Shown here: positions 6,865 to 15,826 of the stretch, in pieces
Layout: each line of letters opens with the position of its first letter
Numbering within the stretch: the first letter of the stretch is position 1
Assembly: GCA_024223715.1 (NCBI GenBank)
Contig: JAAEOA010000070.1
Coordinates: forward strand, 1-38,457
Origin: a bacterium
GTDB lineage: Bacteria > Krumholzibacteriota > Krumholzibacteriia > LZORAL124-64-63
Direction: 5' to 3'
DNA: 38,457 nt
The notes under the pieces: generated by a model
Seen by the model: only the letters and a program-made list of their open reading frames with translations
What the model was told of the DNA's origin: nothing
Databases searched by the model: none
Translations under genes and position numbers: made by a program

Positions 6865-8427
6865 ATGTCGATTTTATCGACCTACTGGGATGTCATTGCC
6901 GCCGCGGTTGTGTTTTTACTGTTCGGATGGCTGATTGCGAAGAATCGCTTCGAAAAGCTGCACGGACAAGCCCGACTGGCTCATGATAAACTCATTGAAG
7001 AAGCGAAAAAAGAAGCTTCAACCGTAATTAAAAGTGCAGAGCTGGAAGCCAAGGAAGAATTTTTTGAAGCCCGGCAGCGTTTCGAGAATGAAACCGAGGA
7101 TACCCGAAAGGAAAGCCGCAGGCGTCAGGATGCGCTGGACCAGCGCGAAGAAAATCTCAATCGCAAAGTTGCATTCATAGATAAAAAAGAATCCCGTCTG
7201 GATGAACAGGATGCAAACCTGCGTCAACAAGCCAAAAAATTGGTGGACTCTGAGAATGAACTGGAAAAAAGTTTGGCTCAGCAGGAAGCCAAGCTGGCGG
7301 AGATTGCTGGATTGTCTCCCGACCACGCCAAAAAAATAATCATGGATAAAATGCTGGGCGACGCCCGGCTGGCCGCCGCCAAAAGTATTAAACAGGTGCG
7401 TGAAGAAACTGAACGCAATAGCCGTCGCGAAGCTATGAAAATTCTCAGCCTTGCCGTTCAGCGTTATGCTTCGGAGCACGTTGCTGAAAGTACTGTCTCA
7501 GTGGTGGATTTGCCCAGCGATGAAATGAAAGGCCGCATTATTGGCCGCGAAGGTCGCAACATTCGATCTTTCGAGTTGGCTACCGGGATTGATTTAATAA
7601 TTGATGACACCCCAGGAGCAGTCATTGTTTCCGGCTTTGATCCTGTGCGGCGTGAAGTGGCTCGGCAAAGTTTGGAAATTCTTATTCGCGACGGACGCAT
7701 TCATCCTGGCCGCATTGAAGAAGTTGTCACCAAAACAAGCCAGGAAATGGATGTTCGCATTCGTGAAATAGGAGAACAGGCCTGTATTGATGTGGGCCTG
7801 CAAAGTGTGCATCATGATATGTATTATTATATTGGGCGTTTACATTATCGTACCAGCTATGGGCAGAACCTCTTGAAGCATAGCTCTGAAGTAGCTGCTG
7901 TTTCATCAGTTATAGCCTCTGAACTGGGACTCGATGCGCGTTTAGCCAAACGTTGTGGATTCCTGCACGATTTGGGCAAAGCTGCCGATCATGAAATTGA
8001 AGGGCCCCATGCCATTATAGGTGGGCGTCTTTGCAAAAAATTTGGTGAAAACGCTACGGTTATTAATGCTGTTTCGGGTCACCATGAAGAAGTGGAAGCC
8101 ACAACCCCTTACACTTTCATTGTCTCAGCTGCTGATGCGGTTTCCGCCTCACGGCCTGGAGCGCGGCGCGAAAGTGTTCAATCTTATGTTGAGCGTCTGG
8201 AAAATCTGGAAGCCATTGCTGATGGTTTCGATGGTGTGGATAAATCCTTTGCCATACAGGCTGGCCGTGAAGTTCGGGTTCTGGTGAATCACAAATTGGT
8301 TACCGATGATCAGGCTGCAGGACTGGCGGAAGAAGTCAGCCGCCGCATTGAAGGCGAACTGGAATATCCCGGTCAAATCAAGGTGATGGTCATTCGCGAA
8401 ACCCGCGCTTCGTCCATTGCTCATTAG
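6865..8427 (+). CDS. rny: Ribonuclease Y
   Basis: Membrane-anchored endoribonuclease that starts mRNA decay. The 520 residues have the full family layout: N-terminal membrane helix (~8-24, VIAAAVVFLLFGWLIA), long charged coiled coil (~30-200), KH RNA-binding domain with GRIIGREGRN at 223-232, and HD domain with the metal ligand pair HD at 368-369 (FLHDLGKAADHE) and His339. The ATG at 6865 is preceded by AAGGAG at a spacing of 5; a GTG at 6859 in frame is part of that site. It follows the 6S RNA candidate. The gene often found after rny in other bacteria (ymdB-type phosphoesterase) is absent; folD follows directly. Confidence 0.96.
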   Translation: MSILSTYWDVIAAAVVFLLFGWLIAKNRFEKLHGQARLAHDKLIEEAKKEASTVIKSAELEAKEEFFEARQRFENETEDTRKESRRRQDALDQREENLNRKVAFIDKKESRLDEQDANLRQQAKKLVDSENELEKSLAQQEAKLAEIAGLSPDHAKKIIMDKMLGDARLAAAKSIKQVREETERNSRREAMKILSLAVQRYASEHVAESTVSVVDLPSDEMKGRIIGREGRNIRSFELATGIDLIIDDTPGAVIVSGFDPVRREVARQSLEILIRDGRIHPGRIEEVVTKTSQEMDVRIREIGEQACIDVGLQSVHHDMYYYIGRLHYRTSYGQNLLKHSSEVAAVSSVIASELGLDARLAKRCGFLHDLGKAADHEIEGPHAIIGGRLCKKFGENATVINAVSGHHEEVEATTPYTFIVSAADAVSASRPGARRESVQSYVERLENLEAIADGFDGVDKSFAIQAGREVRVLVNHKLVTDDQAAGLAEEVSRRIEGELEYPGQIKVMVIRETRASSIAH

Positions 8428-8438
8428 TGGAGGCAGTT

Positions 8439-9320
8439 GTGGAAACGTTGGTTCTCAAAGGCAAGGTTGTTCGCGACCAGGTTTTTGCCGATTTGAAAGA
8501 AAAAGTGGCGTTGGCCCCTCGTAAACCCGGCTTGGCGGTGGTTTTGGTTGGAGACGACGCTGCCTCATCGGTATATGTAAGTCATAAGGAAAAAGGCTGC
8601 GATGCCGTGGGTTTTCATCACGAAACTCATCGGTTGCCCGCCGACACACCTGAAGATCAATTGCTGGAGCTTATTGACCGTCTTAATAAAGATAAAACCA
8701 TCGATGGAATTCTTATTCAACTGCCTTTACCCCAGGGATTGGATCAGGATAAAGTTCTGCTTTCTGTTAATCCGGCCAAAGATGTAGACGGTTTTCACCC
8801 GGAAAATCTGGGTCGTCTGGTTTCCGGTTCCCCACGATTTGTTCCCTGTACACCCAAGGGAATTCTGCGCCTGCTGACTCACTACGATTTGCCAATGGAT
8901 GGAAAAAATGTCGCCATCGTAGGAAGAAGTGTCATTGTGGGCCGACCTCTGACCATGCTTTTGTCATTAAAACGAGACGACGCCAACGCCACGGTTACCA
9001 TGTGTCATTCCGGTACCAAAAATCTGGCCGGGATAACCTCACGTGCCGATGTGGTTGTTGCCGCCATGGGTGTTCCCATGGCTTTGGGGCGGGATGAAGT
9101 TGGGGAGGGGGCCATCGTTGTCGATGTGGGTATTAATCGGATCGATGCACCGGAACGCCCCAAAGGAACCCGGCTGGTGGGTGACGTGGACTATCAGGCC
9201 CTGAAAGGCCGGGTTTCAGCAATGACGCCCGTACCCGGTGGAGTGGGGCCTATGACTATTGCCATGCTTCTGGAAAATACCTACGAAGCCATGGCTCGTA
9301 CGGAGGGATTGCATGGGTAG
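8439..9320 (+). CDS. folD: Methylene-THF dehydrogenase / methenyl-THF cyclohydrolase
   Basis: Bifunctional cytosolic enzyme of one-carbon metabolism interconverting 5,10-methylene-THF and 10-formyl-THF with NADP. The 293 residues carry the catalytic YxxxK (Y46, K50 in YVSHKEKG), IDGILIQLPLPQGLD, PAKDVDGFHPENLGRL, the nucleotide site GRSVIVGRPL and the C-terminal PVPGGVGPMTIAMLLENT. The start is taken as GTG 8439, because GGAGG at 8429-8433 lies 5 bases before it; a GTG at 8427 overlaps the rny stop but has no ribosome site. The 3' end overlaps ispA by 8 bases. Confidence 0.96.
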   Translation: METLVLKGKVVRDQVFADLKEKVALAPRKPGLAVVLVGDDAASSVYVSHKEKGCDAVGFHHETHRLPADTPEDQLLELIDRLNKDKTIDGILIQLPLPQGLDQDKVLLSVNPAKDVDGFHPENLGRLVSGSPRFVPCTPKGILRLLTHYDLPMDGKNVAIVGRSVIVGRPLTMLLSLKRDDANATVTMCHSGTKNLAGITSRADVVVAAMGVPMALGRDEVGEGAIVVDVGINRIDAPERPKGTRLVGDVDYQALKGRVSAMTPVPGGVGPMTIAMLLENTYEAMARTEGLHG

Positions 9321-10245
9321 CGGAGAACTCCAGCCCAATACCATGTCTTCAAGCATTCAACAGGAAATGGAACGGGATCGCAAGCGAGTTGAAAAGAACC
9401 TCGCTGTTTTGCTTAACGGCCAAAAGGGAATCCCGGCACGCTTAAAAAGTGCCATGAACCACAGCCTTCTCAGTGGCGGCAAACGTCTGCGCCCTATCCT
9501 TGTTTTGTGGACATTTGGAGCTTTGTCTAATTCCAAAAATGTGGTTTCAGCCGAGTCCGCTCTCAATGCTGCCTGTGCTGTGGAAATGCTGCACACCTAT
9601 TCTCTCATCCACGACGACTTGCCGGCCATGGACGATGATGTGCTTCGACGGGGCCGGCCCACTTGTCATATTGAATTTGATGAGGCAACAGCAATTCTTG
9701 CCGGCGATGGACTTCAGGCTCTGGCTTTCACTCTTTTGGCACAAAACGGTGGTCCTGCTGCCGGTCCTTTGGTTCAGTGTTTGGGGCATGCTGTTGGACC
9801 TGCCGGTATGGTGGGTGGACAACAGGATGACCTGGATTCTGAAGGACAGGATGTGGACGCCCGTCTGGTCCGCAAAATCCATTTGAATAAAACCGCTGCC
9901 CTGCTGGCTGCTTCTTTACAGGCAGGCGCTATCCTGGCTAACGCATCAGATGAAACTGTTCAGGGCTTGTATGAAGCGGGGCTGCAACTGGGTCTTGCTT
10001 TTCAGGGTGCAGACGATGTGCTGGACGTAACCGGCACAACGGAGCAACTGGGAAAAAGCGCCGGGAAAGACGAAGCCGCCGACAAGGCCACCTGGGTTCG
10101 TATTGAAGGACTGGAAGAAGCCAGGGTCCGCACTGCACGTTACGGCAATAATGGGCTACAGGGATTACAAAATCACCTGCCCAAAGTACCGGCCTCTGAA
10201 CATCTTATGGCTCTGGCATCATTAATGTGGAATAGGGATCATTAA
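9313..10245 (+). CDS. ispA: Short-chain (E)-polyprenyl diphosphate synthase (farnesyl diphosphate synthase type)
   Basis: Condenses isopentenyl diphosphate with allylic diphosphates to give C15 or C20 chains for quinones, undecaprenyl-P and lipids. The 310-residue product has LLSGGKRLRP near 52-61, the first Asp-rich motif DDLPAMDDD at 101-109, GGQQDDLDSEG around 168-178 and the second motif DDVLD at 234-238. ATG 9313 is preceded by GGAGG and overlaps the folD end. The first Asp-rich motif has the 2-residue insertion (DDxxxxD) typical of bacterial FPP/GGPP synthases. Product chain length cannot be read with confidence. Location just before dxs fits the pathway. Confidence 0.92.
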   Translation: MGSGELQPNTMSSSIQQEMERDRKRVEKNLAVLLNGQKGIPARLKSAMNHSLLSGGKRLRPILVLWTFGALSNSKNVVSAESALNAACAVEMLHTYSLIHDDLPAMDDDVLRRGRPTCHIEFDEATAILAGDGLQALAFTLLAQNGGPAAGPLVQCLGHAVGPAGMVGGQQDDLDSEGQDVDARLVRKIHLNKTAALLAASLQAGAILANASDETVQGLYEAGLQLGLAFQGADDVLDVTGTTEQLGKSAGKDEAADKATWVRIEGLEEARVRTARYGNNGLQGLQNHLPKVPASEHLMALASLMWNRDH

Positions 10246-10701
10246 ATGCTGACCTCCGCCCAAAATTGGCCTGCCTGGTTGGTGATCGTCGGATGTGGCA
10301 TCAGTACCCAATTGATTAAAGTCCTTTTGTATTCTCTGGCTCAACGTCGATTCGCTGTAGGAGTTATGGGACAAAGTTATGGTGTGCCCAGCTTAACTGC
10401 TTCAGGATTGTCCTGTATGCTGGTCCTGACAGTCATGCGCCAGGGATGGAGTTCCAGCCTGGCTGGTTTTGCCTTCGTTTTTGCAGTGATTTCAGTGCAT
10501 GATACTATTAAATTGAGAGTGGCTGCCAGCCGACAGCGCAAGGTTGTTTTTCGTTTGGTTGAAACCCTTGAAGACGCTGGGCCTTTCCATTTAAGGGTTG
10601 CTGATTATCTTGACCCCAGAACTCATCACCCGGCTCATGTGATTGCCGGTGTTCTTTTTGGCTCTCTGTTCGCTCTGGCATTCGGCCTCACTTCAGGTTA
10701 G
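10246..10701 (+). CDS. Divergent PAP2 (DUF212/YuiD-like) membrane protein lacking the His of the PSSHSA motif
   Basis: A 151-residue multi-pass membrane protein. The first helix (WPAWLVIVGCGISTQLIKVLLY) includes the family's Q-x-x-K, followed by YGVPSLTASGLSCML in the place where YuiD-like proteins have GGMPSSHSA, then FAFVFAVISVHDTIKLR (family: DATGVRR) and HHPAHVIAGVLFGSLFALAFGL at the C-terminus (family: H-x-P-x-E). Overall order and spacing fit DUF212, but the Ser-Ser-His and second Arg-Arg are missing. The start ATG abuts the ispA stop (TAAATG). Placement between ispA and dxs suggests a link to prenyl-phosphate metabolism. Family moderately sure; activity unknown. Confidence 0.7.
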   Translation: MLTSAQNWPAWLVIVGCGISTQLIKVLLYSLAQRRFAVGVMGQSYGVPSLTASGLSCMLVLTVMRQGWSSSLAGFAFVFAVISVHDTIKLRVAASRQRKVVFRLVETLEDAGPFHLRVADYLDPRTHHPAHVIAGVLFGSLFALAFGLTSG

Positions 10702-10738
10702 AGTATTAGGATGATGGTTTTGTTTCTTCGTTGAGCAG

Positions 10739-10755
10739 CCACCTTCAGCAGGTGG
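10739..10755 (+). promoter_or_regulatory. Hairpin just before dxs
   Basis: CCACCT (10739-10744) and AGGTGG (10750-10755) form a perfect 6-bp stem with a 5-nt loop, ending 16 bases before the dxs ATG. No T-run follows, so it is not an obvious terminator. Confidence 0.3.
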
Positions 10756-10771
10756 ACCAAAGGATTGGTAC

Positions 10772-12688
10772 ATGGACCCGCTTCTGCCCGGCATAAAAAA
10801 TCCTGAAGATTTAAGACAACTGCAGGAAGATCAGTTGGAGCAGGTCTGTGTCGAGTTGCGCGACAGCATCATCTCCACTGTGGCAACCACCGGGGGACAC
10901 CTTGGAGCCAGCCTGGGAGTGGTGGAACTGACTGTTGCCCTGCACCGGGTTTTTAAGACACCATTCGATAAAATTGTCTGGGATGTCGGCCATCAGGCTT
11001 ATGGGCACAAACTTTTAACCGGGCGTCAGAATGATTTCCATACCCTGAGAACCCGTGGCGGCGTATCCGGTTTCCCAAAACAATCTGAAAGTGAGCACGA
11101 TCACTTTGGAGTTGGGCACGCCAGCACCTCAATCAGTGCTGCCGTTGGGTTTGCTGCAGCCCGGGATGCTCGAAATGAAGACAATTCGGTAATTGCAATT
11201 ATTGGCGATGGTGCTCTGACCGGAGGGCTGGCCTACGAAGGCATGAACAATGCCGGCCAATTGAACACAGATATGATTGTCATTCTTAATGACAATAAAA
11301 TGAGTATCTCGCCCAATGTGGGAGCCATTAGCAAGTATCTGACCCGTATTACCGCCGGCAAGCATTATAACCGTCTGGAATCGGACCTTTGGGACATGTT
11401 GGGAAAGGTCCCCCATGGCAGTAAAGCCCAAATCCTGGCTGGTCGTATCAAGGAAAGCCTAAAACAACTTGTCGTTCCAAATATTCTTTTCGAAGAATTG
11501 GGTTTTAAGTATTTTGGTCCGCTTGATGGACACGATCTGCCTTTGCTGACCAAAACCCTGCAAGCGGTGAAAAGGCTCAAGGGGCCCATTCTAATTCACG
11601 TGCTTACCAAAAAAGGCAAAGGGTATCGTTTTGCTGAAGAAGATACCGCCAAATACCATGGTGTGGGTAAATTCGATAAGGCTGAAGGGGTCAAGGTTGT
11701 TTCATCACCCAAGCCGACCTTTACCGGCGTTTTTGGTGCTGCTCTGTTCGATTTTGCCCGGAAGGACAGTAGAATTCACGCCATAACGGCGGCTATGCCT
11801 TCGGGAACCGGTCTGAATAGAATGAAAGAGTCTTTCCCTCAGCGTTTTCATGATGTAGGCATTGCCGAAGGGCATGCCATCACTTTTGCCGGTGCATTAG
11901 CCAGCGCTGGGCAACGGCCTGTTGTGGCTCTTTATTCGACTTTCCTGCAGCGGGCCATTGATATGGTTATTCACGATGTGGCCCTTCAAAAACTACCCGT
12001 GGTTATTGCCGTGGATCGGGCGGGGGTTGTCGGAGAAGACGGCCCCACTCATCATGGAGTCTTTGACTTCACTTTCCTGCGAATGATTCCGGAAATGGTG
12101 GTAATGGCTCCCCGCGACGAAGACCAGCTCAGACACATGCTTGCCACAGCTCTGGCCCGGGAAGATGGTCCAAGCTCTCTGCGCTATCCTCGGGGAAACG
12201 GCCAGGGAGTTTCCATGGACGGCGAACCTGTTTGTTTGCCTATTGGAAAAGCGGAAACATTGCGTCAGGGAAAAGAAGTTGCCATCCTGGCAGTTGGTTC
12301 AATGGTCTACCCTTCACTGGATGCTGCTGATATCCTGATGCAGCAGGGGATCGATGCAGAAGTGGTGGATATGCGTTTTGTTAAACCACTTGATGAAGCT
12401 CTTTTGAATGATATCTGGCATCGTTTTGACAAAGTTGTGACTGTGGAGGAAAACTCCCTTGCTGGTGGTTTTGGTGCCGCAGTTCTGGAATGGGCTGCAT
12501 CCAGGAAAAATCAACCTGTGAATGGTCCCCGTGTACTCAATCTCGGCATTGGCGATAAATTCCAGGAGCATGCCTCTCGCGATCAATTACTCGAAGCCAT
12601 GGGCCTTGATTCAGCAGGTATTTCCCGTGAAATAATAAAAGTAGATTCATGGGGCCTGGATGAAAATCAGGCTCAGAGTGCATCATGA
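10772..12688 (+). CDS. dxs: 1-deoxy-D-xylulose-5-phosphate synthase
   Basis: Thiamine-diphosphate enzyme joining pyruvate and glyceraldehyde-3-phosphate, the first committed step of the MEP isoprenoid pathway. The 638 residues show GGHLGASLGVVELTVALH (His43), DVGHQAYGHK (His74), the ThDP/Mg motif GDGALTGG at 145-152 with downstream NDNKMSISPNVGAIS, the central IAEGHAITFAGALA with the conserved Glu, and AVDRAGVVGEDGPTHHG. Full length. The ATG has AAAGGA about 9 bases upstream and a small hairpin before that. It lies next to ispA and overlaps nadK by ATGA. Confidence 0.97.
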   Translation: MDPLLPGIKNPEDLRQLQEDQLEQVCVELRDSIISTVATTGGHLGASLGVVELTVALHRVFKTPFDKIVWDVGHQAYGHKLLTGRQNDFHTLRTRGGVSGFPKQSESEHDHFGVGHASTSISAAVGFAAARDARNEDNSVIAIIGDGALTGGLAYEGMNNAGQLNTDMIVILNDNKMSISPNVGAISKYLTRITAGKHYNRLESDLWDMLGKVPHGSKAQILAGRIKESLKQLVVPNILFEELGFKYFGPLDGHDLPLLTKTLQAVKRLKGPILIHVLTKKGKGYRFAEEDTAKYHGVGKFDKAEGVKVVSSPKPTFTGVFGAALFDFARKDSRIHAITAAMPSGTGLNRMKESFPQRFHDVGIAEGHAITFAGALASAGQRPVVALYSTFLQRAIDMVIHDVALQKLPVVIAVDRAGVVGEDGPTHHGVFDFTFLRMIPEMVVMAPRDEDQLRHMLATALAREDGPSSLRYPRGNGQGVSMDGEPVCLPIGKAETLRQGKEVAILAVGSMVYPSLDAADILMQQGIDAEVVDMRFVKPLDEALLNDIWHRFDKVVTVEENSLAGGFGAAVLEWAASRKNQPVNGPRVLNLGIGDKFQEHASRDQLLEAMGLDSAGISREIIKVDSWGLDENQAQSAS

Positions 12689-13599
12689 TGAATTCCAATG
12701 GCATTCAAGGGCAGAATGTAAAAAGAATTGGCCTTTTTGGTAATCCAAGAAAAGACGACTTGCCTCCTGCTGTAGCCCTGATCAACGACCTTTGCCAAAA
12801 GAATTCCGTGGAATTGTACGCCTCGGCTGATTTGGAACAAGCCCTGGATTCCAGCATCCCTCATTTACCAAATTCCGAAATGGTTAATAATGTGGATGTG
12901 GTAATTGCCTTTGGTGGCGATGGAACCATGCTGCGGGCAGCCCGTGTTTTGGGTCAGACAGGTGTTCCTTTGCTGGGCATCAACCTTGGGTCTCTGGGTT
13001 ACCTGACCGATGTTCCACTTTCGGAACTTGAAGCAGCGGTTCGGGACCTGATAGACGGAAACTATCATCTTGATACCCGGTCCAGGGTGTATTGCAATGT
13101 CCACCGTGACGGTAAGCTGTTTGCAACCACTAATGCTCTAAACGATCTGGTGGTTAATATGGGGCCCCTGCCCAGGGCTTTGGATATGGAATTGATTCTC
13201 GATGGCGATTCTCTCGGGCCTTTCCTTGGTGATGGAGTGATCATCAGTACGCCCACAGGGTCCACAGCATACAATCTTAGTGCCGGAGGACCGATCTGTC
13301 ATTCAGCCGTACCATGCTTGCTTGTGGCTCCCATTTGCCCTCACAGTCTTGGTATGCGCCCTCTGATTATTGCCAGCGATACTCGTATTGAGTTGCTTCT
13401 TCATGAAACTGGAGCGGGTGCCGTCCTTACTGCCGATGGCCAAAAAACCTTGGTTTTAGCCAATGGCGACCGTCTTGTTTTCAGGGAGGCAGACCACGAA
13501 GTCAATCTTGTCAAATTTCCCCACAGCACTTTTTATCGGGTGATGCGCCACAAGTTAAATTGGGGTGGACCGAGTCGCCGGGGACGGTCAGCCACCTGA
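12685..13599 (+). CDS. nadK: NAD kinase
   Basis: Phosphorylates NAD to NADP with ATP or polyphosphate. The 304-residue product has the GGDGTMLRAAR motif (GGDG at 77-80), GINLGSLGYLTDV, the NDLVVNMG segment in place of the more usual NE-start, and TPTGSTAYNLSAGGPICH. Two ATG codons are adjacent (12685, 12688); the first overlaps the dxs stop as ATGA. No strong ribosome site, so translation is probably coupled to dxs. The 3' end overlaps recN by one base (TGATG). The order dxs-nadK-recN is common in bacteria. Confidence 0.95.
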   Translation: MMNSNGIQGQNVKRIGLFGNPRKDDLPPAVALINDLCQKNSVELYASADLEQALDSSIPHLPNSEMVNNVDVVIAFGGDGTMLRAARVLGQTGVPLLGINLGSLGYLTDVPLSELEAAVRDLIDGNYHLDTRSRVYCNVHRDGKLFATTNALNDLVVNMGPLPRALDMELILDGDSLGPFLGDGVIISTPTGSTAYNLSAGGPICHSAVPCLLVAPICPHSLGMRPLIIASDTRIELLLHETGAGAVLTADGQKTLVLANGDRLVFREADHEVNLVKFPHSTFYRVMRHKLNWGGPSRRGRSAT

Positions 13600-15323
13600 T
13601 GTTGCGCGAACTGAGGGTGACCAACCTGGCCTTAGTTGATGATCTGGTTATTGAATTCAGCAGGGGATTGACCATGTTGACCGGCGAGACTGGTGCCGGA
13701 AAAAGTCTTATTGCAGGGAGTCTGAATCTGCTGGCTGGTGGCAAGGGCGATAAAAGCCTCATCCGACAGGGCGAAGATTTGGCCGTTGTTGAAGGTGTTT
13801 TTGATTTGGGTGATCGCCCGGAAGATCGATCCGCTTTTGCCGAAGCTGGACTGCGAGTGGGCAGCGACGGACTTCTGATAATGCGCAGGGAACTGAAGCG
13901 AGAAGGTCGTGGCCGAGTCCTCATTAACGGCCTATTATCTTCACTGGCCATTTTCGAACGCCTTGGCCCGCGTTTACTTTCCATTCAAAGCCAGGATCAG
14001 CAAAGACTTTTGGGCCAATCTTCTTTCGCCAGAGATTTCCTCGACTCAGCCATTGGTCTTGATGAAGAGCTTGAGGCGTTGAGGCGCAACCTTGGACAAT
14101 TTAAGGATTTACAGAGAGAGCTTTTAGACCGTACCACAGAACAGAATTTTGCTGATCAGCAATTGGAGATGTGGGAATTCCAGTGGCGTGAGCTTAACGA
14201 AGCCCAGCTTTCCCTGGAAGAAGAAGAAGATCTTAAAGAAAAACTCGCCCTTGGACGTAACATGCGCGGCCTGATGGACAGCGCCACATCCAGTATTGAA
14301 GAATTGGTCCAGGGAGATAACAACGCACGAGTCTTATTGGCCCGCTCCATTGCCTCGCTTGAGCCCTTATCCGGCACCAGCAGGAAATTGAATGATCTGG
14401 TTTCCCTCTTAAAAGATGCTGAAGCTCTGGTCACCGAAGCGGGCAGCGACCTGGAGCGGTTCACCGATTCGGTGAATATTGACCCGGCTCGTTTGGATGA
14501 ATGGGAGCAAAGGCAGCATCTTTACAGCCAGTTGCAGCGAAAATTCGGTCGAGATGTGGAAGCGCTAATTATTTTGCAAACCTCTTTAAAAGAACGCATT
14601 GAGCGCCAAAAAAACTCTCAAACTGATATCAGCCAATTGAAAGAAGACCTGGAAAACTCTCGTTTGAAGATGGCAGAGGCTGCATTGATCCTGCGACGCA
14701 AGAGAATTGATTCAAGCAGGGTTTGGTCACTGAAAGCAGAAGAAATTATTCGGCCTCTGGCTCTTCCGGAACTGGGCCTGGAATTTGAAGTGCAACCTCT
14801 GCTGGATCCTGACGGAGACGTTGAACTTGAAGACCAAACCTGCCGAATTTCCGAATTTGGGTGCGATCGAATCATTCTTAAAGGGCGCACAAACCGGGGA
14901 GAAGCTTGGAACCCGGTTGCCGAAGTGGCTTCCGGGGGTGAGAAAAGCCGCATTTTCCTTGGGCTTTCCGTCCTTTCGGCAGGGGAGGAAGTTTCTCCTC
15001 TGCAGTTGTACGATGAAATTGATGCAGGCCTGGGTATGGACAATGCTGTACCTGTGGCCCGTCTTTTGAGGCAATTGGCCAGACAGGGCCAGGTTTTGTG
15101 CATCACTCATTTGCCTACGGTCGCTTCCATGGGTGAAAGCCACATGAAAGTGGAAAAAACTGTTGATGAAGGGCGAACATCAGTCACCGTAAACTCTTTG
15201 CTTGGCCAGGCAAGGGTTGATGAGCTTGCCCGGTTGCTTGGTGGACAGCAGGGGGCAGGGGAAAATCGTGATCCTCAGGTGGCTTACGCCCGTCAGTTGC
15301 TGGCCGAAGGTGGGGGACTATAA
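13599..15323 (+). CDS. recN: DNA repair protein RecN
   Basis: SMC-like ATPase in double-strand-break repair. The 574 residues have Walker A GETGAGKS at 29-36, an N-terminal head, a long coiled coil (~160-390, e.g. QLEMWEFQWRELNEAQ), and the C-terminal head with signature VASGGEKSRIFLGLSVL, Walker B LQLYDEIDAGLGM and the H-loop CITHLPTVASMG. The ATG at 13599 overlaps the nadK stop; the frame extends to a TTG at 13560 but homologous sequence begins at MLRELRVTNLALVDD. Length is slightly above the usual ~550. It is the last gene of the operon; no clear terminator before the tRNA promoter. Confidence 0.95.
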   Translation: MLRELRVTNLALVDDLVIEFSRGLTMLTGETGAGKSLIAGSLNLLAGGKGDKSLIRQGEDLAVVEGVFDLGDRPEDRSAFAEAGLRVGSDGLLIMRRELKREGRGRVLINGLLSSLAIFERLGPRLLSIQSQDQQRLLGQSSFARDFLDSAIGLDEELEALRRNLGQFKDLQRELLDRTTEQNFADQQLEMWEFQWRELNEAQLSLEEEEDLKEKLALGRNMRGLMDSATSSIEELVQGDNNARVLLARSIASLEPLSGTSRKLNDLVSLLKDAEALVTEAGSDLERFTDSVNIDPARLDEWEQRQHLYSQLQRKFGRDVEALIILQTSLKERIERQKNSQTDISQLKEDLENSRLKMAEAALILRRKRIDSSRVWSLKAEEIIRPLALPELGLEFEVQPLLDPDGDVELEDQTCRISEFGCDRIILKGRTNRGEAWNPVAEVASGGEKSRIFLGLSVLSAGEEVSPLQLYDEIDAGLGMDNAVPVARLLRQLARQGQVLCITHLPTVASMGESHMKVEKTVDEGRTSVTVNSLLGQARVDELARLLGGQQGAGENRDPQVAYARQLLAEGGGL

Positions 15324-15343
15324 TGGTGAATATTAAAAGGAAT

Positions 15344-15372
15344 TTGACGGCACCCGCTTCATGTCCCATACT
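15344..15372 (+). promoter_or_regulatory. Sigma70-type promoter for tRNA-Arg(CCG)
   Basis: TTGACG (15344-15349), 17-base spacer, CATACT (15367-15372). The start would fall near 15379, ten bases before the tRNA. No other transcript needs it, so it is a good independent promoter call. Confidence 0.65.
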
Positions 15373-15388
15373 TCCGTCCACAAATCGT

Positions 15389-15465
15389 GCGCCCGTAGCT
15401 CAGCTGGATAGAGTGTCTGCCTCCGACGCAGAAGGTCATAGGTTCGAATCCTATCGGGCGTACCA
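15389..15465 (+). tRNA. tRNA-Arg (anticodon CCG)
   Basis: A 77-nt cloverleaf: acceptor GCGCCCG with CGGGCGT (one G-U at the end), D arm GCTC...GAGT, anticodon stem TCTGC/GCAGA with loop CTCCGAC, so anticodon CCG at 15423-15425 reading CGG. The T arm is ATAGG/CCTAT around TTCGAAT, and CCA is encoded. Confidence 0.97.
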
Positions 15466-15501
15466 GCTTCCCTTAATGCAATTTTCCCTGGCGAAACTGC
15501 A

Positions 15502-15759
15502 ATGAACATTCTCAGACTAATATTCTTATTTATTATTGGGATGTTCATCCGCAGGATTTGGCATGCTTTAAAACGCAAGTCGACCTCTGCAGGAAAAACC
15601 CAAACACGTCGCAATTCCCCCGGTGGGCCTTTTCAAAATGCCAATAATCGTTCCGGATCCAAAGCTTCTGCTTCAGGGAAGAGCCAGGCTGTAACGGAAT
15701 CTTTGGAAGAAATTACCGAACAGGAAATTGATGATGCTGATTTCGAAGAGATCCCGTAG
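15502..15759 (+). CDS. Small membrane-anchored protein of unknown function
   Basis: 85 residues: a single N-terminal membrane helix (MNILRLIFLFIIGMFIRRIW), a basic low-complexity middle rich in Ser, Asn, Lys and Arg, and an acidic tail (EEITEQEIDDADFEEIP). No family recognised with confidence; a membrane helix plus an acidic 'DADFEEI'-type tail occurs in small hypothetical proteins of FCB-group bacteria. No Shine-Dalgarno is seen. A 9-codon open frame from 15476 ends in a TGA overlapping this ATG (ATGA). It could share the tRNA-Arg transcript. Confidence 0.6.
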   Translation: MNILRLIFLFIIGMFIRRIWHALKRKSTSAGKTQTRRNSPGGPFQNANNRSGSKASASGKSQAVTESLEEITEQEIDDADFEEIP

Positions 15760-15826
15760 GAAGTCGGAACTGTTCGACTCCCGTTTCCGAAACGGCGAAG
15801 GTTCAGATTTCCCCCTGCGGCAATAT

